Below, in pieces: positions 16,723 through 24,844 of a DNA stretch of 64,000 bases (positions are counted from its first letter, which is position 1; each line of letters opens with the position of its first letter). The stretch lies in assembly GCA_964618455.1 (NCBI GenBank), contig CAZUAQ010000009.1:62001-126000 (forward strand). The letters run 5' to 3'. The notes beneath the pieces are model-generated. The model had not been told where the DNA came from, did no database searches, and saw only the letters and a list, made by a program, of their open reading frames with translations. The stretch is from CAZUAQ01 sp964618455. GTDB taxonomy: Bacteria; Planctomycetota; Phycisphaerae; UBA1845; PWPN01. Made by a program: the position numbers and the translations under genes.

Positions 16723-19380
16723 ATGACATCACAATTGAATGTACGGAGCCTGACCGGGTTCTTCCGGCAGCAGAGGCTCTATTTCTGCGCACTGATCGTG
16801 GGCACGCTGATTCTGGCGGACGGTGTTCCGCTCATCGGCACCAGTGCCGAACGGAGCGGCAGCGGGGCGGCCTTCGGTCGTGAGCCCACACGCTCGACTC
16901 GCTCTTCGCGATCGACCTACCGTTCCTCACGATCGAGTGGGAGTTCCTACAGGTCGACTTCCCGATCGCGTTCGTACTCGAAACCCTCGTACCGCAACTC
17001 GTCGTTCCGCACCTCGCGGTCGTCGAGTTCTTCGCGCGTCCGTTCCTCGTCGACACCGAAGATTTCGCGATCGACCGCGCGACCTTCTCGTACGGTCCGC
17101 TCCTCCTCGGTGCGTTCCTCGTCGAGCCGAAGCACGGCACGGCCTACGACGTCGACGATGCGGCGTTCCTCTTCGCCGAGCATCAGCAGGAGCCGGTCGT
17201 ACCAGCCCACGCGATCCTCGCCGATCGCCGCTCCGCGCACCATCACGCCGAACTACCGATCGTCCACAGGCGTTCGGCGTTCGAGCACGCCGAGTGGCGT
17301 TGCGCCGCGAACAAGTTACCGATCGCCGTCGTCGTCGCGCACGGTTGCGCCGACACGCTCAATACCTTCCTCGCGTGCGACACGATCCAATCCGGTCGTG
17401 ATTCGTCCGGGAACGTCGACGCGATCGAACGTGGCGACCAGTTCGGCGGTCCGGCGTTCGTCGAGCCCCTCGGCGGTGTCGCGCTCCCGCACCAACAGCA
17501 CGAGTTCGCGATCCAGCGCTACCCGGTCCACTTCGAGCAACCGTTCGCCGGTCACGATTCATCGCTCTGATTCACGCAGCGGATCGTCCTCCTCTCCGAA
17601 TCGTTCCGTCTCGCCGACGGTGACGAATCGTCGATCGAACGCGGTCTCGACGGATCGCAGTTCGGCACGTTCCTCGTCGTCGCGCTCCAGTGCGACCACG
17701 CGGACACCTTCCGCCGTTCGTCGTAATCCGTCGATTTCCGGATCGAGCGTGGGTCGATCAGACGTGCGTCGCAGCAGTCCGAGTGCCGTGACGCGCTCGA
17801 CATCGGAACATGCCCGGTCGCGCTCGTCGGCGGCCATCGCCGGCCGATCCTCCGGTTCGACGCGGACCGTCGGCGGACAGAGCAGCCCGATCTTCTTCAC
17901 GCGGAGCAGCAACGCCGCCCGCACCGGTGCGGTGCGTTCCACGGCCACTTCGGAGCGACGCTACTCGAGCGGCCTGCGCAGCCCGGCCGGTCGCCATTAC
18001 CACTATGACCGTCATCGTTACGGTTATCGCGGCTACACCGGCGGCTATTACCATCGCAGTCACTATCGGCATCATTATCGACCGCGTTACGCGTGCTTCG
18101 GCGGATGCCGTGTCGGGTGTGCGCACCTGAGCCGACATCACTATTACCGTCGTCATCACGGCCACGACAGCTTCTTCTTCAGCTTCGGCTTCTACAGCTC
18201 ACCTTCGTACTTCGTGGATACGTATCCGGTCTACTACCCCGTGCCGGTCACAACGTACGTGCAGACCGTACCGGCCGTGCAGGAGATCTACGTTCAGGAA
18301 TCGACCATCGTGCCTGGTCCTTACGTTACTGCACAGCAGCCTACGTATTCCTCGCCCGTGGTGGTCTATCCTCCGGGCACGGCGGTTGAGGATCAGTCTT
18401 ACGGTGCGGTCTACGATGAGCCGGCGGTCGAGACATACGATCCTTCGTATGAGGAAGCTCCCGTTGAGCAGGGCGTGGATGCAGATGGTGTGGACCGGCG
18501 TTACATCCAGGAAGACGCGTGGGATGAGAACGTCGCTTCCGAACTGGGCTCGACGCCGCCGGCACCGATTCCCAACAGCGGTACACCCCAGAACACGGCT
18601 CCGGCGGTGACCCCGGCGCCACCAGCCGCCCCGACGGTCGGACAGGAAGTCCTTCCCGAGGAAAACTCGGCTGCTCCTGCGGAAGGGGAGGCCGCCTCAT
18701 CGACCGGCAAGATGGACATGAAGCAGGTCGGCGAACTCATGATGGAAGGGACGCAGTTCTTCACGCAGGGCCGTTACGACGAGGCGGCGAGGAACTTCCT
18801 CAAGGTCATGATGGCCCATGAGAACAATGTCGACTCGATTCTGGCCTACGCCGTGGCTCGCTTTGCCACGGGGGATTACAACGCCTCGTCGCTGGCGGTC
18901 CAGCGGGGTATCCTGCTCTATCCGGATGTGGTGAACAGCAGCTTCGACATCCGCGATCGCTACGGCAAGATGGAAGATTTCGACGAGCACTACGACCGGC
19001 TGGTCACGTTCGTTCTGGATGAGCCGACCAACGTGGATGGCTGGGTCGTGCTTGGTTTCGTGCAGCACTTCACCGGCCTCTATGAGCGTGCCGCCGAGGC
19101 ATGGCAGACGGTCCGCAAGCAGAATGACAAGCTGAGCGAACTGGTGGAGATCTTCCTCAACGCCGATCCGCCCGAGCGCGAGGAACTGCCCGCCGAGGAG
19201 AACGCTCCGGCGCCGATGGCTCCGACCACGCAGCCGTCAGGCACAAACGATGCAGCTCCTGAAGGCAGTTCGGATGCCGGCACGATCATCATCCGCCGTC
19301 ACGGCCCTTCAGAAGAGGGAACGGCGGTCTCTGATGAGACTCCGCAATCCTCTGTGGTCGAGTTTGAACCGGTGGAGTAG
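16723..19380 (+). CDS. Large exported protein with Ser/Arg-rich, Tyr/His-rich and TPR-like parts
   Basis: The product is about 885 residues. A hydrophobic segment at about 22-36 (LYFCALIVGTLILADG) looks like a signal or anchor. Residues about 50-420 are dominated by Ser and Arg with some Thr and Pro (RSSRSTYRSSRSSGSSYRST and similar). This is an RS-like disordered region of very high positive charge. A Tyr/His/Arg-rich part follows (YHYDRHRYGYRGYTGGYYHR), then Tyr/Pro/Val-rich and Pro/Ala/Glu-rich linkers. Residues about 663-810 are helical and TPR-like (GRYDEAARNFLKVMMAHENN; GLYERAAEAWQTVRKQNDKL). The ATG at 16723 has GGAGG upstream; a GTG 60 bp earlier is in frame. Function unknown; the charge suggests binding to acidic polymers. 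Confidence 0.8.
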   Translation: MTSQLNVRSLTGFFRQQRLYFCALIVGTLILADGVPLIGTSAERSGSGAAFGREPTRSTRSSRSTYRSSRSSGSSYRSTSRSRSYSKPSYRNSSFRTSRSSSSSRVRSSSTPKISRSTARPSRTVRSSSVRSSSSRSTARPTTSTMRRSSSPSISRSRSYQPTRSSPIAAPRTITPNYRSSTGVRRSSTPSGVAPRTSYRSPSSSRTVAPTRSIPSSRATRSNPVVIRPGTSTRSNVATSSAVRRSSSPSAVSRSRTNSTSSRSSATRSTSSNRSPVTIHRSDSRSGSSSSPNRSVSPTVTNRRSNAVSTDRSSARSSSSRSSATTRTPSAVRRNPSISGSSVGRSDVRRSSPSAVTRSTSEHARSRSSAAIAGRSSGSTRTVGGQSSPIFFTRSSNAARTGAVRSTATSERRYSSGLRSPAGRHYHYDRHRYGYRGYTGGYYHRSHYRHHYRPRYACFGGCRVGCAHLSRHHYYRRHHGHDSFFFSFGFYSSPSYFVDTYPVYYPVPVTTYVQTVPAVQEIYVQESTIVPGPYVTAQQPTYSSPVVVYPPGTAVEDQSYGAVYDEPAVETYDPSYEEAPVEQGVDADGVDRRYIQEDAWDENVASELGSTPPAPIPNSGTPQNTAPAVTPAPPAAPTVGQEVLPEENSAAPAEGEAASSTGKMDMKQVGELMMEGTQFFTQGRYDEAARNFLKVMMAHENNVDSILAYAVARFATGDYNASSLAVQRGILLYPDVVNSSFDIRDRYGKMEDFDEHYDRLVTFVLDEPTNVDGWVVLGFVQHFTGLYERAAEAWQTVRKQNDKLSELVEIFLNADPPEREELPAEENAPAPMAPTTQPSGTNDAAPEGSSDAGTIIIRRHGPSEEGTAVSDETPQSSVVEFEPVE

Positions 19381-19443
19381 CCTGACCTAAGCGAAATGAG
19401 TCTTCGTAAGTCTCAATAAAGAATAGGTTTATGAGCCATTCCC

Positions 19444-19476
19444 AAGCACGCTCCGTGACGGAGCGTGCTTTTTTTT
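19444..19476 (+). terminator. Rho-independent terminator after the Ser/Arg-rich gene
   Basis: A perfect 12-bp stem (AAGCACGCTCCG at 19444-19455 with CGGAGCGTGCTT at 19459-19470), a TGA loop, and eight T at 19469-19476. Confidence 0.92.
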
Positions 19477-19559
19477 CTGACGTACGACACGTTTTCCATA
19501 ATCATTCTGAAAAGGGAACTATGTTTTCAAGAATTACTCAAAAATATGTCGGCACAGTG

Positions 19560-19588
19560 TTGACAGTTCGAAAAAGAGCGGTTATTAT
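19560..19588 (+). promoter_or_regulatory. Near-consensus promoter of the candidate small RNA
   Basis: TTGACA (19560-19565) and TATTAT (19583-19588) are separated by exactly 17 bp in an AT-rich stretch. It is one of the best sigma-70-type promoters in the window. Start is expected near 19595. Confidence 0.7.
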
Positions 19589-19594
19589 TCCGGA

Positions 19595-19849
19595 ACAGTT
19601 AGTAAATAATATCCATAAGGCTAAACGATATGCCATGTTGGGGATTGCTGTAGAAGGTGGGCGATCAATCGGAGAGGGTTGATCGTCTGCGACAGACCGC
19701 TGAGGCGGCGGATTCGACCGGCAGGAGAGGGCTGGATCGGATCGAGCGGGATACCTTGGAGAGGGATGTCCCGTCGGCGAATTGCAGTTGTGTGTTCGGA
19801 ACACGATTGACGAAGATGCCCAGCCCTGTGTTCCGGCTGGGTGTTTTTG
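19595..19849 (+). ncRNA. Candidate structured small RNA with three GGAGAGGG hairpin loops
   Basis: A transcript of about 255 nt is bounded by the promoter at 19560-19588 and the terminator at 19819-19848. No convincing ORF lies inside. Hairpin 1 is CGATCAA/TTGATCG (19662-19668 with 19679-19685). Hairpin 2 is CCGGC/GCTGG (19718-19722 with 19731-19735). Hairpin 3 is CGGGATA/TGTCCCG (19747-19753 with 19767-19773). The octamer GGAGAGGG occurs at 19671, 19724 and 19758, each time in the apical loop or its edge. GTCTG-CGA-CAGAC and CCGC-TGAG-GCGG hairpins lie between. Repeated GGA loops are known from RNAs that titrate CsrA; AGGGATGT in hairpin 3 fits the core of the CsrA consensus. A leader role for the Fur gene downstream is the alternative. 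Confidence 0.55.
19819..19848 (+). terminator. Rho-independent terminator of the candidate small RNA
   Basis: CCCAGCC (19819-19825) pairs with GGCTGGG (19835-19841) over a 9-nt loop, followed by GTGTTTTTG. It lies about 95 bp before the Fur-family gene. Confidence 0.75.
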
Positions 19850-19941
19850 TATCCGGGCAGAATGTTTTCTCGTGAGGGCAAGAGCGCGGACGGATCCTGG
19901 ACGTACGGATTCTGGACCTCGGTGCCTCTTGGAGTTGAACG

Positions 19942-20388
19942 ATGGTGATGCAAGCCCACAAGATCAAGGATCGACTTCGCGAGGCGGGATGCCGGGCGAC
20001 GTCGCCGCGAATCGCCATCCTGTCGCTGCTCATGCAGGACAAATCGCACCCGGCGGTCGATGACATCTACCATCGGGTTCGCGAGGATCTTCCTGCCATT
20101 TCGCTCTCGACCGTTTACGAAACGATCGACAAATTCGTCGAACTTGGCCTCTGCCAGCGTGTGGAGGGTCCCGGTCAGCCGGCGCGGGTCGACGGCAATC
20201 CCGACGTGCATGCCCACGCCCGTTGCGTGCATTGCGGCAAGATCATCGATCTTGACGAGTCACGCTTTCCTCCACCCACCATTCCCAGGGACCTCGTCGA
20301 AGGTTTCAAGCTGAATTCCGCACAACTCATGTACGAAGGCACGTGCGGCTCCTGTCAGATTTCGCCCTCGCTGGACTGGTCGGTGTAG
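19942..20388 (+). CDS. Fur-family metal- or peroxide-responsive repressor
   Basis: A 148-residue regulator. The N-terminal winged helix has CRATSPRIAILSLL and the recognition helix in ISLSTVYETIDKFVELGL. The C-terminal dimerisation domain contains HAHARCVHCGKIIDLDES with the CxxC structural zinc site, and a second CxxC in YEGTCGSCQ. These fit Fur, PerR or Zur. The metal-site sequence HAHARC is not enough to decide which. TTGGAG sits 7 nt before the ATG at 19942. It follows the candidate small RNA. Fur-box-like 7-1-7 palindromes occur at 62.99-63.04 kb, but nothing here proves this protein binds them. Confidence 0.9.
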   Translation: MVMQAHKIKDRLREAGCRATSPRIAILSLLMQDKSHPAVDDIYHRVREDLPAISLSTVYETIDKFVELGLCQRVEGPGQPARVDGNPDVHAHARCVHCGKIIDLDESRFPPPTIPRDLVEGFKLNSAQLMYEGTCGSCQISPSLDWSV

Positions 20389-20597
20389 TCTCTTGCAGGG
20401 TAGCCTTTCGGCGCGTGAACAAGTCAAGGTACTCCGTCTCAGTTCGCGCCTCATGTCATCACTGCCATCCGCTCCCTCACGGTCGCGGTACTGACTGCAC
20501 GTAGCAATCCGGCTGGAGCACGCTGGTCATGGTGCTCTTCTCCGCTCAGACCCCCAACGATCGCGGTACCGATCAACAGCTCACTCGTGGGTCGATT

Positions 20598-22286
20598 CTA
20601 CTTCCGGGCTTTGTTGCGGATGTCGATGAGCTGTTTCATGACAGCATGCAGATCCTGCGCGCCGTTGGGCAAGCCGAATCCGTCATGCAGCCGCATGTAC
20701 AGTTCGAAGAGTTGCTTATAAACGGCGTGTGCTTTCGGATCGGGCTTGTAGACAGTCGTCTTCAGGCCGGTCATCGCTTTCTGGGCCTCGGGCACGGACT
20801 TGTAGCCGCCCGCCTTGGCCCCGGCGGCGACGGCACCGGCAATGGCCGAGCCGAGCGCGCAGGTCTGTTCGGAGCGTGAGATCTTCATCGGCCGCCTGGT
20901 GATGTCGGCATAGATCTGCATGACCATCGGGTTCTTTTCGGCAATGCCGCCACAGTTGACCACTTCCTTGACGCGAATGCCGTACATTTCAAAGCGATTG
21001 ATGATCGCCAGGGCGCCGAAGGCGGTGGCCTCGATCAGGGCGCGGTAGATCTCCGCCGGGCGTGTGTAGAGCGTCTGCCCAACGAGCATCCCGGTCAGGC
21101 GCTGATCGGCCAGCACGTTGCGGTTACCGTTGTTCCAGTCCAACGCGAGCAAGCCCGATTCGCCGGGGGCCAGCTTGGCGGCCTCCTTGCTGAGGGCCTC
21201 GTGCGATCCCGCCTTGCTTCCGCCGGGCTGAATGTAGTTCACGAACCAGTTGAAGATGTCGCCCACCGCCGACTGTCCGGCTTCGAGTCCGAAACATCCC
21301 GGCACGATCGAGCCGTCGACGATGCCGCAGATGCCGGGGATGTCGGCCAATTTCTTGCGCGCCGAGGCGACGACCATGTCGCAACTGCTGGTGCCCAGAA
21401 TCTTGACCATCATGCCGGGGCCGATGCCGGCGCCGACCGCGCCCATGTGGGCATCGATGGCGCCGACGGCGACGGGCGTGCCCTCGGGCAGGCCGGTCTT
21501 CTTCGCCCAGGCCTTGGTCAATCCACCGACGCTGTTCTCGATGGTGTGGGCCTGATCCTTGAGGCGATCACGGAGCTGGCCGAGCTTCGGATCGAGCTTG
21601 GCGAGGAACATGCGGTCGGGGTAGCCGCCCCAGGTGTCGCTGTACATGCCCTTGTGACCGGCAGCACACACTCCGGCAGTGAGTTGGTCCGGATGCTCGG
21701 TGCCGGTGAGCATGGCGGGGATCCAGTCGGCCTGCTCGACCCACGTGTAGGCGGCGTTGAAGACCTTGGCGTTGACACGCTTGCAGTGCAATACCTTGCT
21801 GAAGAACCACTCGCTGCTGTACGTTCCGCCGCACTTGGCGAGATACTCGGGATGGATCTTTTGGGCGAGAGTGGTGATCTCTTCGGCTTCATCGACGGAG
21901 GTGTGATCCTTCCAGAGCCAGGCCAGGGCATCGAGATCCTTGGCGAATCGCTTGTCGAAGGCCAGAGGCTTGCCGCTGACATCGACGGGTATGGGCGTAC
22001 TGGCGGTGGCATCGACGCCGATGCCGATGACCTGCTCGGGCTTGAAGCTCTTGAGCTTGCGCTTCGCCTCGCTGATGGCTTTCTTGATGGTGGTCTCGGC
22101 GCCCTTGACGTAATCGGCGGGATGCTGGCGAGCGAGATTCGGATCCTTCGAGAGCACGACGCCCTGGTCGCCGTGGGCATACGTCCAGACGGAGGTGGCG
22201 ATCTCCTTGCCGTTGCGGATGTCCACGATCAGGGCGCGGACGGAATTCGTTCCATAATCCAGACCGATGGCGTACTTGGCGCTCAT
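20598..22286 (-). CDS. araB: Ribulokinase
   Basis: FGGY-family kinase of 562 residues that would phosphorylate L-ribulose to L-ribulose 5-phosphate. It starts MSAKYAIGLDYGTNSVRALI, the AraB N-terminus. It has VIGIGVDATASTPIPVD, CGGTYSSEWFFSKVLH and LTAGVCAAGHKGMYS, typical of ribulokinases rather than xylulo- or glycerokinases. The C-terminal ATPase half has VKILGTSSCDMVVA and VVNCGGIAEKNPMVMQIYAD. AAAGGAG precedes the ATG at 22286; the ORF opens 25 codons earlier without a site. A TATACT at 22364-22369 on the minus strand may be its -10. araA and araD are not in the window. Confidence 0.9.
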   Translation of the reverse strand: MSAKYAIGLDYGTNSVRALIVDIRNGKEIATSVWTYAHGDQGVVLSKDPNLARQHPADYVKGAETTIKKAISEAKRKLKSFKPEQVIGIGVDATASTPIPVDVSGKPLAFDKRFAKDLDALAWLWKDHTSVDEAEEITTLAQKIHPEYLAKCGGTYSSEWFFSKVLHCKRVNAKVFNAAYTWVEQADWIPAMLTGTEHPDQLTAGVCAAGHKGMYSDTWGGYPDRMFLAKLDPKLGQLRDRLKDQAHTIENSVGGLTKAWAKKTGLPEGTPVAVGAIDAHMGAVGAGIGPGMMVKILGTSSCDMVVASARKKLADIPGICGIVDGSIVPGCFGLEAGQSAVGDIFNWFVNYIQPGGSKAGSHEALSKEAAKLAPGESGLLALDWNNGNRNVLADQRLTGMLVGQTLYTRPAEIYRALIEATAFGALAIINRFEMYGIRVKEVVNCGGIAEKNPMVMQIYADITRRPMKISRSEQTCALGSAIAGAVAAGAKAGGYKSVPEAQKAMTGLKTTVYKPDPKAHAVYKQLFELYMRLHDGFGLPNGAQDLHAVMKQLIDIRNKARK

Positions 22287-22514
22287 GCTCAGGCTCCTTT
22301 GGCGGGTCGATCGTGCATGGAAATTGCGTATCGGGATCAGGTCGCACGTGTCGTCGAGCATGCAGTATAACGCACGCAGGACGGGCTGACGACACCGGGC
22401 GCGATGTCACGCTGCCTCGCTTTGCAATGAAGAAGGGCCGGGTCCATACTGGTCCGGAGAGATCAAGAGGTCGGCCGATTCAAACAGGTTCTTCATGAGA
22501 CAACGAGGTTGCGG

Positions 22515-23270
22515 ATGGATATGTTTCGACTGGATGGTCAAACGGCGCTGGTGACGGGAGGCGGAACGGGGTTGGGCTTCGCCATCGCGAAGTGTCTGGC
22601 GGAGGCCGGGGCCCGCGTGGTGATCGCCGGTCGGCGCGCGGAGAAGCTCAAGAGCGCCGCCGGGGAGATCGGCCGCGATACCCTGTACGAAACCTACGAC
22701 GTGACCCAAACCGCCGCGGCGCCTGCCTTTGTGCAGCGCGTCGCGAAGAAGGCCGGACCGGTCACCCTTCTGGTGAACAACGCCGGCAACCATCTGAAGA
22801 AGCACGCCCTGGAGATGAGCGAGGAGGAGTTCCTCGGCGTCTTTCATACGCACATCACCGGCGCGCTGGCATTGAGCCAGGCGGTGGCGCCGGGCATGAT
22901 TGAACGCGGCGGAGGATCGATCCTGTTCACCGCGTCCATGAACTCATATATCGGCATGCCGAAGGTCGTGGCTTATTCGACGGCGAAGGCGGCGATGCTC
23001 GGAATGGTGCAGTCGCTCACCGCCGATCTCTCACCGCAGGGTGTCCGCGTGAACGCCATTGCTCCCGGCTGGATCGATACGCCGATGCTGCACAAAGCCG
23101 TCGATGCGGATCCGGAGCGTAAAACGCGGATTCTCAATCGCATTCCGTTAAGCCGATTCGGTCAGCCGGAGGACATCGGGTACGCGGCGGTGTATCTCTG
23201 CTCGAAGGCGGCGAACTACGTCACCGGGACGGTGGTTCCGATCGATGGCGGGGCGCTGCACGGTTTCTGA
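22515..23270 (+). CDS. Short-chain dehydrogenase/reductase
   Basis: A classical SDR of 251 residues. It has the cofactor motif TGGGTGLG near residue 15, NNAG, the catalytic Ser in the TASMNSY segment, YSTAK as the active-site YxxxK, and the C-terminal APGWIDTPM and VPIDGGALHGF. The sequence is closest in feel to gluconate 5-dehydrogenase or 3-oxoacyl reductase-like SDRs acting on sugars. The arginine in VVIAGRRAEKL suggests NADPH use. GAGG lies 6 nt before the ATG at 22515. It is divergent from araB and co-directional with the GH172 gene, which supports a sugar-related role. Confidence 0.85.
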   Translation: MDMFRLDGQTALVTGGGTGLGFAIAKCLAEAGARVVIAGRRAEKLKSAAGEIGRDTLYETYDVTQTAAAPAFVQRVAKKAGPVTLLVNNAGNHLKKHALEMSEEEFLGVFHTHITGALALSQAVAPGMIERGGGSILFTASMNSYIGMPKVVAYSTAKAAMLGMVQSLTADLSPQGVRVNAIAPGWIDTPMLHKAVDADPERKTRILNRIPLSRFGQPEDIGYAAVYLCSKAANYVTGTVVPIDGGALHGF

Positions 23271-23377
23271 TGCCTGTGATTTACAAAGCCGGCCCGAGCG
23301 CCTATACACATCGCTTACCGACTCAGCCGAAGCGGCGGCTGAACGAGAACATGTCCTGATTAGAAAGAGGAGTATTC

Positions 23378-24553
23378 ATGCGTCGTCAATCCATGATGAG
23401 AGGGATGGGGCCGGCCATCTTGGCCGTGCTGGGAATGGTGGGGGCCACTGCCAAAGCCGAGGAGTATCCGTTCAATGGTTTGCACATGAACATGGGCAAC
23501 CTGTCGCGCCTGTCCAATGCCAAGACGCGCTCGATCTCGCCGGAGAACTTCACGGGCGAAAAGGGCAAGGGCGGGATGGCCACCGAGGGGACGGGCAAGC
23601 ACGCGTCCCGTGACCTGGGGCAGGGCTGGAAGGTGTCGCCCTCGGTGAGGATCGGGAAGGAGAGCACGTTCACACTGGCGGAGATCGACGGGCCGGGCGC
23701 GATCCAGCAGATCTGGCTGACGCCGACGGGCACGTGGCGCTACCTCATCCTGCGGATGTACTGGGATGACGAGACGGAGCCCTCGGTCGAGGTGCCGGTG
23801 GGTGACTTCTTCGGCTGCGGCTGGAATGAATTTGCCCAGGTCAACTCGTTGCCGGTGACGGTCAATCCGGGCAGCGCGTTCAACTGCTACTGGGTCATGC
23901 CGTTCCGCAAGAAGGCGAGAATCACCATCGAGAACATCGGGAAGTCGGACGAGACCGTGTACTACCAGATCAACTACACGCTGACCGACATCCCCAAGGA
24001 CGAAGGGTACTTTCACGCCCAGTTCCGCCGCACCAACCCGATTCCCTACGGCGAAGTGTACACCATCGTCGACGGCATCAAGGGCAAGGGGCATTTCGTC
24101 GGCACGTACATGTGCTGGCAGGTGAACAACAACGGCTGGTGGGGCGAGGGCGAGATCAAGTTCTACATGGACGGCGACAAGAAGTTCCCGACCATCTGTG
24201 GGACGGGACTGGAAGATTACTTCTGCGGCTCATACGGATTCGCCGCCCGGAAGGAGGACGGCAGTCGCGGGTACGTGGAGTACTCGACACCGTTCGCGGG
24301 CATGCCGCAGGTGATTCGACCGGACGGCTTCAACCGGGCCAACACGCGGTTCGGCCTGTACCGCTGGCACATCATGGATCCGGTGCGATTCGATAAGGAT
24401 CTGCGCGTGACGATCCAGGCGCTGGGCTGGCGTTCCGAGGGGCGGTATCTGCCACTCCAGGATGATGTCGCCTCGGTGGCGTACTGGTACCAGGAGGAGC
24501 CGCACAATCCGTTCCCACCGCTACCGGATAGGGATTACCTGGAGATTCAGTAA
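23378..24553 (+). CDS. Exported GH172 (DUF2961) glycoside hydrolase
   Basis: A 391-residue protein with a signal peptide (MRRQSMMRGMGPAILAVLGM to about TAKA). The mature part matches the DUF2961 double jelly-roll pattern: LAEIDGPGAIQQIWLTPT, EPSVEVPVGDFFGCGWNEF, and the signature ICGTGLEDYFCGSYGF. DUF2961 is now family GH172, whose characterised members act on alpha-D-fructofuranosyl or D-arabinofuranosyl linkages. The nearby ribulokinase and SDR make a pentose- or ketose-containing glycan a reasonable guess for the substrate. GH172 enzymes are oligomers using glutamates; which residues serve here needs alignment. A strong terminator follows. Confidence 0.87.
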   Translation: MRRQSMMRGMGPAILAVLGMVGATAKAEEYPFNGLHMNMGNLSRLSNAKTRSISPENFTGEKGKGGMATEGTGKHASRDLGQGWKVSPSVRIGKESTFTLAEIDGPGAIQQIWLTPTGTWRYLILRMYWDDETEPSVEVPVGDFFGCGWNEFAQVNSLPVTVNPGSAFNCYWVMPFRKKARITIENIGKSDETVYYQINYTLTDIPKDEGYFHAQFRRTNPIPYGEVYTIVDGIKGKGHFVGTYMCWQVNNNGWWGEGEIKFYMDGDKKFPTICGTGLEDYFCGSYGFAARKEDGSRGYVEYSTPFAGMPQVIRPDGFNRANTRFGLYRWHIMDPVRFDKDLRVTIQALGWRSEGRYLPLQDDVASVAYWYQEEPHNPFPPLPDRDYLEIQ

Positions 24554-24580
24554 AAAATCGCAGTAAGAGAAAAGTGAACC

Positions 24581-24622
24581 GGGTGCGTCTCGTGGCTTCC
24601 GCGATGAGACGCACCCTTTTTT
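24581..24622 (+). terminator. Rho-independent terminator after GH172
   Basis: GGGTGCGTCTC (24581-24591) pairs with GAGACGCACCC (24606-24616) and is followed by six T. Confidence 0.93.
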
Positions 24623-24631
24623 GCAGAATGG

Positions 24632-24730
24632 CGAATAACGAAATCCGAATGTCGAAGGATCAGAACTTTGGTGAGCCGGGCTTCTTTCAGAATCTTCCTT
24701 TTCTGGCTTCTGTGCCTCTTGTGGCTATCT
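24632..24730. repeat. Two dispersed-repeat phrases in the araB/GH172-lysC gap
   Basis: Positions 24632-24659 hold a GAATAACGAAATCCGAATGT-type phrase. Positions 24696-24730 hold a TTTTCTGGCTTCTGTGCCTC-type phrase whose complement begins AGATAGCCACAAGAGGCACA. The second resembles the inverted-repeat arms at 46687-46846. Translating the region on the minus strand gives RHSDFVIRHS, a phrase I associate with spurious proteins from environmental genomes. The rest of this convergent gap shows nothing. Confidence 0.45.
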
Positions 24731-24844
24731 TGCATTTACAAGCAGGGAATGGACATCGAAAGCACAGGTAGCACCAGTGAGAGAAGGAAAGGCTTGAAAA
24801 CGTATACCGATCAACGAACTCAGTCCGGCGTTCGTTGTTCATGA

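Noticed and set aside
19431..19682. Plus-strand ORF of 83 codons after the Ser/Arg-rich gene
   Set aside because: It runs through a strong terminator and the small-RNA promoter, so it cannot be translated from one message.
21201..22370. Plus-strand ORF of 389 codons opposite araB
   Set aside because: Shadow of the ribulokinase gene; no motif and unnatural composition.
24547..24735. Minus-strand ORF of 62 codons with RHSDFVIRHS
   Set aside because: This looks like the spurious translation of a dispersed intergenic repeat and crosses the GH172 terminator.
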